NCBI RefSeq assembly: GCF_019399895.1
Contig: NC_091876.1
Span: 3,944,381-4,008,380, forward strand
Direction: 5' to 3'
Length of the DNA stretch: 64,000 nt
From: Cardiocondyla obscurior
Lineage: Eukaryota > Arthropoda > Insecta > Hymenoptera > Formicidae
The position numbers were made by a program, and so were the translations under genes. How positions within the stretch are numbered: position 1 is the first letter of the stretch; every line of letters starts with the position of its first letter. The notes beneath the pieces were generated by a model. That model saw only the letters and a program-made list of their open reading frames with translations. It ran no database searches and was not told the DNA's origin. Below are positions 14,801-26,800 of this stretch, in pieces.

Positions 14801-16472
14801 CTTCGTGGTTCGGTGGTCTAGATAATTTTCTGCCGGGTGCGTTACAAGGATCCGCGGCGCAAAATATCGTGGGATCAGGGTCATATGGTTAATCGTGGAT
14901 ACGCTATAATCTCCTGTTGCGGCTACACGCGCACATCATGAGCATTATACTGCGAGAGTACATAATGTGTGGCGGGAAACGCGAATAGATAATCCAATCT
15001 GAGGTCTGCTTTGTGCGAATAATACGATAGATGGGATCCTGATTGAGTTTCGTTCTCGTTGGACGGGAATTTCGGCCGGCTCCCGAATTAGAATTATCGC
15101 TAGCGCATTGGTATCGGGTCAGAAAAGTTCTGAATGGCTTCTACAAATGACATTCATCGGGTAGAACTATCGCGCGAGTTCTCAACGAGCTGGAATGTAC
15201 CAATTCCAGAACACGAAACATACGGCAGCATAAAATTCGCAAACACGACGAGAAGAAAATCAAATATGTAAAAAGACATATACGGTTTATATAGTGCGAT
15301 ACGTTATGCTGCATAGTATATTAAAAATTAAAAAGTATTTATTTAGGACAGAGGATGAGACTATTTCTCGAATTAATATTTTCGCAAAAAAAAAAGTGTT
15401 CTCTTTGAAATGAAAGAAATTATATGATATCAAATATGAAATACCTTTAGAATATTACGTTGCAACATAAATATCTTCATTTTCTAATTAAAAGATACAG
15501 ATGAAAAATGAACTTTAGCTACTGCTATTTTGTTCCATATCTGTCAGACACGTATAATTATATTATTTTTATTGTAATTCTTTTTATTGTTCCTAATTGA
15601 ATTTTTACTCTGCATTTTTACGAGTTTACTACGTTATTGTACATATGTAAGTGTAAAAAATGTACATTACTGTCTGCGATATATTTTGCTCGGGTCCGTA
15701 GGGGTTCGCTAAGCCGAAGTAACTGTGCGGATCAGTTATTCTTGCGGGAAATATCAATTTCTTTTTTCTTAATAAATATACAATATAAAGTACAATCAGT
15801 ATAAATATAAAATTTTAGTATATTTATATACAATTATACCATTATTATTGTTAATGTATAAAATCCTATTAAAAGATACGTTTCGCAAATTGTACATAGA
15901 TTATACAGCGTTCTTGAACACATTAATAATGATATTTGTATTACCTAAATTAATTTTGAAAATAAATTAATCGTTTTGTTATGTATTATACTCTCATGCA
16001 ACTATTTTTTTTATTTTTCTCGACACGTGTATTAAAAATAATTTTAAAATATCCGATTTATCGACAGTATTAAAAGGAATTTTTTAATGTCGATAATTTA
16101 TCACAGTTGCTAAAGTCACTTGTTGTTTTATCGAACATTATTTAATTAAAAATATTATCGTTATCGACATCTAGCATTAAGGCAACAAAATTTAAATTAA
16201 TAAATAATAATTTATATTCTAAAACTCGCTAAAAAAAATTTAATTTTTTTATATGAAATATGGATAATTATGGAGTAATCTAGAGATAACTCCTAGTTGG
16301 CAGCACAAGTCTAACGGACTGCTGACCATTTAAAAGTTTGCTTTGTTGTGTCACGAACACGTGCGAACGTGATTATGATATAGCTATTTAATAATAATAC
16401 TGCCTTTATTAAAAAAAAAATTGATTGAGTGACTCGTCGAAGTGCTACGGACGAAATATACAATAACAGTGA

Positions 16473-19400
16473 ATGTACGAAGTAAGATTAATTTACTTTT
16501 TCTTTAATCTTTAGCGAAACTTTTGGTAACCGTTGACTGTTATTTTTTCCTTCTGCCTTTGCTTATTAATATTCATAACTATGGAAATTTTCTAGAGTCC
16601 GAAAATAAAGTATGTGGTACAAGAACTGAGTAAACTTTTTGGAAAATATAACGAACTAAAAATGACATCGAATTGGTACACAGAAAATTTGGTGTATGAT
16701 TCACAAAACTTCAGCTTGCGACTCTCATCAGGCTCCAGTACCAAAGACTCCTCACCACAACGTTTTGCTGATAAGAAGACGAATGATGAAGACGACATTA
16801 TTATAATTAGCGATTCTAGCTGCAGCTCATCCCCTATAAATGCTAACAAGCCGAAATGGAAACCCAGTTCAACAACAAAAGTTAAAAGTAAAGAATACCG
16901 AAAATTTCATTTTTTGGAAGATTCTTCGTCAGAGAGTGAAAAAGAAAGGGAATCACCTGATTCATTGTGGAAATTATATAGATCTGACAATAAACTTTCT
17001 AAGAAAAAGCACACAAGCAGAACTGTTATGCAAATTAATGAAACACCAACTGAAACATCATCAACTTCAAATGATACTTCTGAGAGATATGAAAGTGATT
17101 ACAAAGCTGTTACTAGCAGCAATACAAGTCATGACAGAAATCAAGTGAAAGAATCTAAAAGGCATACCAGTCATAAAAGTCCTGCATCAATTACACGGCG
17201 AGAAATAAATTTGAAATTAAGAGATGAGCCTAATACTGAGAAGATTAATAAAATAATTAAACCAAGCTATGCCACATACAGTGATAGTCGCTGTGTTGTC
17301 AGAAAACATCCAATTCATTATACTCCAAAGCAAGATAATTCAGGAAAATCCAAACTCACAAGAAAAGACACATATAACATTTTTAAAAATATAAAATGTA
17401 CACAACTTGTGTATAATTCTCTCAGAGACAAAAAACAAACTGATATAATTATTAATGACAGTACAGATGCAGAAGATGATTTAATGCATCCTGCTATATC
17501 ACCTGATTATGATAAAAAGAAAAATGATTTTGGTGATAGTCCTGATATTATTGAAACTAGTCTTAAAAATAATGCTGTACAAGTGGACTTGGCTAAACCG
17601 TCCATATCGCGTACTAATGTAACAGAATCTTTTAAACCTTTGTCTGAAAAGAGAAAGAACCAAATCAGGAATTGGCTTCAGATAAATTCTTTTGACACTC
17701 AAAGTGAATGCTCTTTTAATACTGTTCCCCCAAGTACTAGAAATAGTAATAGCACTGGAAATAGTAGTTTAGAACGATTAGAACTGTACTATGAGACTCC
17801 AAATAACAGAGATAGAATTAATAAAGTACAGACTGAAGGAAAGCAAAGGACAATTTCAAATTTTGACAAAGTTCTTCATTCAATTTCAACGCATCAAAAA
17901 ACATTGGAACAAAATACTAAACAAACTGACAATGATTCTAAATTCTGCACATGTAATAATACACCTAATAATACACCGCATAATAAATCAAAGGCTTTAC
18001 TGAAAACACAAACTGAGAAAAAAGCTGTAGATGAAGATGATTTGGATACTAAAGTTGTAGTGGATTACGTAAATATTTTAGATAAATTGTATGGTAAATC
18101 ATGGAGAAATAAAGCTAACATATTACTTCCATCAACTGAACCACGAAAGACGTTTGTTCCAACAGTAAATAAATTAGTCCAAACAGAACGGTAATTTATA
18201 TTTTAATTTTATTGTTTAAAACTTAACAAAAACATGTCTAAAAATTTATATTTTATTCTAGGAAACCTCTGTTAAAAAATCATGCAGCTGGTTTGGACGT
18301 CAATGAGTTTGATTTAGGTAAGAAATTTTATTTTATTGAAATATGATTTTTCAATATAGTTTTTTTTTAATTACGAATTTTATTTTTATTATTATAGTTC
18401 AAAATAAAAAAACGAATCGCAGAAAAAACGTCGGGCGTAAACAAAAAGAAGCGGATAGTTTTATCAACGATGAAACGTCAAGTAATGATGATGAAAGTAT
18501 ATATCACAGTGCATTAACAAATCCAACTTCTACAACTAATTCGACCAAATCTATGCAAGTGCCAGAATCAATTAAACGGTACTGTACACATTTTTTTATT
18601 TTAATAGAAGTTATTTTGGTAGTACTGATACTTATTTAAAAAAGAGATATACTATATAATAATGTCTACTTTTAATTAAATATTGAATATAGGCTGCAGA
18701 TACTATGCGATACCGATACGGAGGATGAAGATAATAAACCTAGCAACAATCTGGTGAGATTGCACGGGAAAAAATTATCATTTAGCGACGATGAAAGTTC
18801 GAATACGAGCGAATTTGATCCTGGAGATTATGTACCTCCAAAATACGAATTTAATAAAGGTAAGAAATATATAATAAATATGGTTTAAATTGGAAATGGC
18901 ACAAGCGTAAAATATCTTTAATGATATAGCTTGTATTTAATAAAATAATACTTAATTTTGTTTTTTAGAAATGACTAAAGAGCCAATGTTGTCTAAAACA
19001 CCATCTAAAACTGTCTTAAAATCGACAGGCTGCAAAACTTTTTTAGCATCTTTATCAAATACAGTTCCAATGAGTCAAATTCATCCGAATGCAAAGAAAT
19101 ATAGACTGAATTATAAGATTTATAAAAATGAATTATGTAAAAAATTATATGAACTGTACAACGAAAAAGTATTTGACAATAAGTTGCCTCGAGATATGTC
19201 AATTGAATGGAATGTACGTATGAGAGGAACTGCTGGATACTGTTACAATAAAAAGTCTGTGAAAAGTTTTAGTAATACTATTGTTAAATCTTCGAGGATT
19301 GTGTTAGCAACTAAAGTACGTTCTCTTTATTTATTTTTATTTCTATAAATGTAATCTATGATATTAATAATTATTTTTATAGATTTTAGATACTCCAGAC

Positions 19401-20100
19401 AGATTAAGAGATACTTTAATTCATGAAATGTGCCATGCTGCATCATGGATAATAGATGGTGTTTCAGACGGTCATGGACATTTTTGGACGAAATGGTACG
19501 TTACGATCCATGTTGTAATTATTTTAAAGTAAATTTTAGAGTAAAACGTATGTTTAAATTTTTATACAGTTAGTGCACTAATCGCTTATAGTGATTTTTG
19601 TGTAAAATTGTAAATAATTTCTATACGTTTCATATCGCAGGGCCAACAAAGCGGTAAAGACATTTCCTGAATTGCCACCAATTCGTCGCTGTCATAATTA
19701 TGAAATTAAAACCAAATTTACATATAAATGTACAAGCTGCGGATACAGGTATATTAATTGTAATAAGTAATAATGAAAAATTCCTAACTTTTATATTATT
19801 AAAACTCGTTCTATTTACAGTATAGGAAGGCATTCAAAATCCTTGGACGTTAAGACAAAACGATGTGGTTACTGTTACGGTAAATTTGAATTGTTCATTA
19901 ACAAAGTAACCAAGTCTGGTAATGTGCAACAAGTACAGACGCCGAAAAAAGAGCCTACTGGTTTTGCGCTTTACGTAAAAAAAAATTATAATTCTGTGAG
20001 AAAGGAGAAAAGCAATATGAAACATGCCGATGTAATGAAGATTTTAGGTCAGCAATTTTCAACAATTAAAATAAACAAAAATGATGTAGACAGCGACTGA
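16473..20100 (+). CDS. GCNA: GCNA/ACRC-type SprT-like metalloprotease, 9 coding exons, 951 aa
   Basis: Joined exons: 16473-16481, 16596-18190, 18262-18317, 18398-18578, 18693-18859, 18969-19315, 19383-19495, 19641-19748 and 19821-20100. All junctions are GT-AG and keep frame, giving 951 aa. Residues 1 to about 640 are low-complexity, Ser/Asp/Lys-rich and probably disordered. They contain two SUMO-interacting-like motifs, DDIIIISD (69-76) and TDIIIND (285-291). The SprT-like domain carries the zinc-protease motif HEMCH (799-803) and a downstream HGH (816-818). A zinc ribbon has Cys pairs at 853/856 and 874/877. The tail from about 905 (TGFALYVKKNY) resembles an HMG box. This order (acidic region, SprT, zinc finger, HMG) is the known GCNA architecture. 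Family members protect germ cells from DNA-protein crosslinks and associate with SUMO and topoisomerase II in the nucleus. The start is the first ATG joining the open frame of exon 2, across a stop just before its acceptor. The weakest junction is the GTACTG donor of exon 4. Confidence 0.93.
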
Positions 20101-20898
20101 AAATAATTTTAAGGCCGATAATTTTGTATATTTTAATTTGTAATTCTACATGGATATTTTATTACCGTTACAGGCGTTGGAATGTAAAAGTGCCTTGTAC
20201 ATTTTAAATGTTATTTATGCCAACAAGAATTTTCTACGTGAAATATTTAGATCCAAGATATTTTGTAATGTAGATTTAAGGATTTTTTTGAATAATAATG
20301 CATATTTATAGACGACAAGTAAAACTTGTAGCGGCGCATAAGTATGACAACGACAAACTGTGAGTGCTTTGTTCAGGAAAAGCCGATTACTTCAATAAAA
20401 GCCTAATTGATATAAAATTTTAATTACTTATATAATGTACGTCTACCTTAAACCTCGAGAAACCTCCGCGGCACGTCAAGCTCTCGTTATTCCCGTCTGT
20501 TCGTCGTCGAAATAGAAGTTGCCGAAGCGCACGGTCTCGATTGAAATAATTTGAAATCAACTGTTCACGAGAATTCAACATGGCGATGTAGGACCGCGTT
20601 CAAAATGGACGACGCAGTGCGGCGCGACGTTGGACTTGGAAACGCGACCGTCGGCGCGTTGCGCCCCGGGTGGTGCAGGCGTCGCTGGCGTCGCGACGCG
20701 TCCGTGGCGCACTCTAAAAACAGTCGTGCCGAAGATGGCGACGTGTGAGCGGCGGCGTCCGCGCGGTGTTTAATCGCGGCGAGCAAAAGAGAGAGAGGAG
20801 CGGCGGTGCGTGCTAAGGAGGTGTATCATGTTGCCGCGGTCGCAAGGCCCGCAGTGTTTCCGTGATCTGCGTTCGGTTCGGTGCTAAATGTAAAAGGA
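20101..20898 (+). promoter_or_regulatory. GCNA 3' region and ubinuclein promoter/5' UTR
   Basis: The first 350 bases after the GCNA stop are AT-rich 3' UTR ending near an AATAAA. Beyond about 20440 the DNA turns CpG-rich, as expected of the ubinuclein promoter and leader. This part contains repeated GATGGC/AAAATGGAC motifs and an upstream reading frame of 47 codons starting at ATG 20605 and stopping at 20746-20748, before the ubinuclein ATG. Whether that frame is transcribed depends on the start site, which I cannot place. Confidence 0.5.
20394..20399 (+). terminator. polyadenylation signal for GCNA
   Basis: A canonical AATAAA lies 294 bases after the GCNA stop codon, in AT-rich sequence just before the CpG-rich ubinuclein promoter. 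It is the best placed such signal for GCNA. Confidence 0.6.
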
Positions 20899-23800
20899 AT
20901 GTCAGAGGCGAAACGGGTGCCCCTGCAGACCCTGGAGTTCCCGGAGCCCCTGGGCCACGCGACGAAGAAGGAGAGAAAGGGGAACATGGGCAAGCAGCTC
21001 GCGCCCTCCTTCCGCTTCGCGCTCACCCTGCCCGAGTCCAACGAGAAGACATGCCCGGAGTTCAATTACGCGCAGCTTCTTAAGACGGCGGAGGTAAGAC
21101 CACCGCGCGATTAACCCGCTCTCACTCGCCCGGTCCCCGACCCCCGCCGGGAGGGGAAAACAAAAAGGCCGTATGTCAAGCTCATGTCATACATACGAAC
21201 ATACGGAGAAAGAAGCGAGAGGGAGAGCGAGCGAGAGAGAGAAAGAGAGAGAGAGAATGCGCGTGCATGTGTGTGGGTGTAAGGCGGGGAAAATGGGGGC
21301 TTACAGAGAAAGAGAGAGATAGAGAGAGAGAGAGAAGCGAGACAACGCGTGTGTTCGTCGACGGGTCGCCGACGACCGCGTCGACGGCGACGTCGAGGAG
21401 GTACGATGGATTCTCGGGTCCCGTCCGCGCGAAAGTCACGCGACTTGTCGCGCACGCCGGATTCCGTCCGGCCGCAAGGATAGCACACGACGGTAGTTCC
21501 TTGATCGATTCGCGGTCCCTCGCCCGGATTCGCGTTGTCAACGTCATCGTCGTGCGACGTCCGCACGCTGTCACGAGGCGGACGCCGCCAGTCAGGTCGT
21601 TCTTGAAACGCGCGCTCTCTCGCTCGCTCTGTTTCTCTCCCGCGGGAGAAACGAGGCGTCCTTCGTTTCGCGCGTCCCTTGCTCGTAAAACGTCTGCACG
21701 AGAGTTGCCATTGCGCGATCGTCCGGCGGTATCATCCGTCTCCGTTTTCTCCTTTCTTCTCTCTCTCTCTCTCTTTTTCTCTCCTCTTCCCGAGGAAGGG
21801 AAAGAGACGCGCACACGGCGGCGACGATGCCTTATTCGTGTGTGCAGCGTCTACGCCGGTCTATTTCGCAAGCCACGTACTTCGTCCGGCGGGTCTTGGT
21901 GCATGGGGGAGAAGGATACGCGGAAAATGCGATCGGGGGAAGAAGAGGGGGCCCTCGGGGGGAGAAACAGCGCGCACACACGTGAATGTGTATGTCGCGC
22001 ACGGAGGTCTCTTATTTCACGCGCGCGCGAGAGAGCGTGTGCTGCGGGACTCCTTTCTGAATTGTAGATCGATGCACCGGAGGAGAGAAACTCGTGACCG
22101 CCGACACGTATCGAATACACCGCTCGAGACGCGTGTCACGCGCTCCCGCCCCCTCCTACCCCGCGCGATAGGATAATGAATTAAATAAATTTTTGATCTA
22201 ATCTAATCAGTCTCCCGCCCTGGCGATTGTAGAAATATTGGCGAACGCGTCCGCTCGTTGCGGAAAAACGCGGTGGACTTCTACGCGACTTCTATTCCGT
22301 TTTTATCGCTTGTAAACAAATCGAGACAAGTTTTACGGATATAATCGGACGATCTCGAATACCCCGACGTCGTTACGTAAAATGTTTTACTTCAGGGTGG
22401 CTGTTCGTATTCAAATCGCACCGTTTGCGATTTCGTCGGACGGAGGTAAAAAAAAAGAATCGTCCGTGAAATCCGTAAAATATTCGCGAAACGCTGGTTT
22501 CTCTTCCGCTCGTGTAAATTACTCGTTCGACTCGGAAAGCTTTATTTTCATCAGCCGCGTGCAATTCGCAGCTTTGTTTTGATCGCGCACGTGTTTCGAA
22601 AACGTGGCACGAATTCACCGGCGAATCAAATTTCGAAGTGGCGAAGGGGAAGGGGATGGGGGATGCGCGCACCTGGAAAATTTGCGATGTAAAAATTGAT
22701 TAATTATTCCCTGGAATTGCGCAGCGTGGTTTGTTCGCGCGCGAATAAACGCGAAATTGTGATTCCATATGAAAATCAGGACGCCACCCTCTCTCTATCC
22801 AATACGTTCAGTTAAGTTTTCTTTTTTTATTTTTAACTCCCCCCCCTTCTATCTCTCTCTCTCTCTCTCGCATTACCTCGTTATTTCGATCATATGACTG
22901 TCAAGCTCGCATTTCATCCCTTCATTCAATTTTACTTCGAGCGTTTTAATTCATCAAACGATGAAATCTCGTTACGCGTTACTGGTTTAGCCATATCTTT
23001 TTTCATTAAGAATTCCGATAATAACCGTGGCGGCGCAATGTGAGAAAAAAACGATATCGCGCAGATTCGCGCGTTATATCTCGCTGATTAATTGAGTGAC
23101 TAATTGGACGATTAACAAGGCTGATTCGATAGAAACACGTAGGGGAGAGAGAAAAAAAAATACTGTCGAACTTCGATCATCAATAGCCACGTCGTAGGTA
23201 AGATCAATCGCTTGATTCGGCGTCCCTTTGATAAGAGAACAGGAGGCTGAAGAAGGTGGTTTCACGATGCGACGCGAAGGAAAGAGCGCGAAATCGCAAG
23301 GACAGTGTTCCACCGCTTCATGCACTCCTGGTATTCGTAGACATGTCAAGCACTCTCAAAACCGATTCATCCATTCCGCGTTTCTGCTCTTTCTTTATTC
23401 GACTCATTTTAATTGTCCTCATTATTAAAAAAAACGGAGGTAAAATTTTTATCTATTTAGGAAATAGTAATATAAATAAATTTGTGTTTTGCAATTCTAC
23501 ACGCAAAGAAAAGATTATTCTTTTAAGATATATTTTCACAGAGGTATTGTAAAATGACGTCGAATTCTGATCATTATCTCGTACACGTTTAAACTCGATT
23601 CGCTAACGTATGTACAGGCACGGTCTATTCTCTTTGATCAATTTGATTTTTAAATAAATTAGTGAAAGTGGTACAGAGAACGAAGCGCGAGATGCAGAGC
23701 GATTTGATTGTGGTTTACTGTGTTGATTTGCGAAAGGGATATTTCGGCGCGTGCTCCATCGATCGATTACTAATTAATCTGTTTACTTTGCAGAAAAAAC

Positions 23801-26800
23801 GTAGGAAAGAACAAAAGCGGGGAGATGAGAATGCGACTAATGGATTAAACCCGTTTGACGATGACGACGATGAGGACAAGCTTAGAGATATGGCCAAAAG
23901 ATTTGAGGCAAAATATGTACGTTGACGAAAAACTGATCTTTGATACGATATTGATAAAAGGCTAATTATGTTCCATTTGCTTAGGGAACATCTACCACGG
24001 GAAAGAAAAGGCACAAGTACGACGATTATGTGGATTTGGGCGCAGGATATGATGAAAATGACTCCTTCATCGACAATACTGACGCTGTACGTGAAGTTTC
24101 TTTTTTTGTGGAAGATTATTCTCTAAGATTTTTAATGTAATCTTGATATTTTCTTTTTTTTTTTTCGACAGTATGATGAAATTGTGCCCGAAGAGATGAC
24201 CACAGCGCACGGGGGTTTCTATATTAATTGCGGAGCTCTTGAATTCAGAGCAGCCGATAGACGTTCGTTAGTTCACAATAATAATAATAACAATAATAAT
24301 AATAACAATAGCGATGATGAAGAAAGTAGCGAAAGTAGCGAAGATGATACTGAAGATGCAGATAGTCCTAAACGAGTAGAAAAACGTATCATTAGCTCTT
24401 CCGATGATGATGAGACGGAAGATATCACTGGCGATAACCCACGAAAAGTAAATGATCTTTTAATATATTGCTTTGGTTTATTTCTATGTACTCTGTATAA
24501 TTTAATTCTTATTAACAGAGGCGGAAAGTTGAGGAAAATAGCGAGAAGAAAGTCAATCACGAAAATAGCAAGAAGAGGAAAAAGCAGCAAAATCATCAGA
24601 CGCAAGATGCGCAACCAAACTCTCAACAAGATTTGGATCTTCTGAGACGGAAAGAGAAAAATGAGACGACAGATGCAGAAGGAGGTACAGGTAATATTTT
24701 CAACTTTTTACTTCGTTATTGAGTTATTAAAAATGTTCAATTTGCGTGTTATTTGTAAAATAATATTGCACTTTCAGCTTCAGAAGATCAAGAGGAGAAG
24801 AAAAAGTCTGATAAACCAGAAAAAAATAAATTAAGTGAGAAAAAGTTCGATATCAAAAAGTTTGAAAAGAAATCATCTAATAGTAATGGATATGATACGA
24901 AAAAAATAGATCTGAAAAGATTAGATGCGAAAGATAGTAATATCGATGATGCAATAGAAAGTGTTGTTAATGCAGCTCGAGGAATTGAAGATGACTCAAG
25001 TCGCGATACAACAGATTCAGGAAAATCTCGCGTTTATCTTTACGTTGAATCTGATGGAGAAGAAATGGAGAATAAAGAAGCGTCCTTGCCCGAAAATCTG
25101 CCCGAAGATGTAAAAGAAATAGTGAATAAATTAAAGATTCAAGCGGAAAACAGCAAAGACGGTAAAAGCAAGTTCTTTAATAGCGCAGTTAACGAAGTGC
25201 TCTTTACGTGAGTTTATATTATTAAATTTTTTTATTACGAGTTATATAAATTGTGAAAAATTCTCTAAAATTCGTTACTCTTATTACAGTTTAGAGAAGA
25301 AACTACGAATATTGAATTCGCCTAGCATAAGATTACAAACCTATGGACATTTAGTACGGTTTTTACCTTGTAGTAAAATTACTCTCCTCAGTAGAGCTAA
25401 GAAACTTTATTTGAAAGATGCCGAACATAGAGTGAACGAACCGATGCACAAGTAAGATAAGAGTTTCAGTGATTGTATAGTACATAAAGCTTATTTTTAT
25501 ATATTTACTTATACTATGCTATATAAATATCTTTAGTATTTTTCTATTTAAAATTTCTGTGTTTAATAAAAATGTTTTTTACAGATTAAAGAAACTCATC
25601 GATAATGTTATGCCATCAGTTATGGATAAATATATGAAAGAATGTCAAAAAGTTGCCGATGAAAAGTGAGTAACTTTATTGCAATTTATATGATTTGGTG
25701 TCTCGCAGTATTGATTTTTGTTGACAGTCTAATTTTTTAAATATTTTTTTTAATGAATTACGTCTTAGTTCTTTAAAAACAATTGTAAATTTGCATATTA
25801 TTAAACACAGTTGAATAAAAATTCAGTTTGCCGGAGAATGCAATAGTACATGTAACTACAGTTCATAATTTCTTGAATATAACCTTATTGTAATTTTTTA
25901 TTTCTCAGTCCTCAATTATACTGGGAGATATATCGGTACTGTTGGTAAGGCGCCCCTCGTAAGAGGAACCTCTTTCTATTCTCGCCTCTCCGACTGCTCT
26001 TTCTCTTTTCTTGTTTTCTATTGTCTTTAATCTTTTTCTTTTAATCTATATTCATGCTTACATGCTTTTGCTCTTACAATTTTGACGAACAACATTCATA
26101 TAATTAATTATGTTTGCATTTAGAGGAAGAGACATTTTATTATTTAGCGTGGTCATTATTATTCATCTACCATATTATTGAGAAAGCAGAGGAAGATGCG
26201 GGGCTTTTTATCATCAGTATCAATGTTTAGTTTATCACTAGAATCATCTTTTGCGTCAAACAGGAAACGCATTTGATCTGGGACACAATTCGATGAAAAT
26301 AGGCGATTAAATTATATATTATTATTAATATTAAAAAAGAAATTAAGATAGCGGAATTCTGTCACAACAAATGCCGATCATCATTCTTTGTCATCGCGAC
26401 ACCATGAATTTTTATAATACCTCTATTGAAATTTAATTGACTGATCGATTTCAGGGGTCTCGAAGGATCTCCTGCAGACGCAGAAAGTAGTGACGAAGAC
26501 GATGGCTCATCAAAAAACACGGAAAAGTCAAAAATACCACGAAAGCGATTTCCATGGACTGATGAAGCAAAGTATGTTGCTAATCAAAATTACGTTTATT
26601 TACATGTAATTTAAATTTGCATTCACGTATGTTTATGGCAAATCTCAATTTTAGGAAACTTGTTCTCGAAATTGCAAACGCCAGAAGACATTATTTCAAA
26701 ATTCTCAGAACAAGGAAAGAAAGTATGGAATCGTTTGTTGCGACTTTCATTGATATGAATGTTCTACCATTGTGGCCACCTGGATGCGTACGATTGCAAA

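Larger units (their letters stand above)
1..16320. other. gene-poor intergenic DNA
   Basis: I find no conserved protein gene in this stretch. It is mostly CpG-rich sequence with AT-rich patches, homopolymer runs and short open frames that carry no recognisable domain. A pyrimidine-rich simple repeat opens the window (about 17-57). The only exon-like segment I can support is on the minus strand at 10888-11106 and is listed separately. From about 15240 the composition changes to AT-rich and CpG-poor, leading into the GCNA gene. Confidence 0.6.

Noticed and set aside
21267..22067. 266-codon plus-strand open frame and overlapping long minus-strand frames
   Set aside because: They lie in GC-rich, GA/CT-repeat DNA of ubinuclein intron 1, are Arg/Ser-rich in every frame and show no domain. 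Low stop-codon density explains them.
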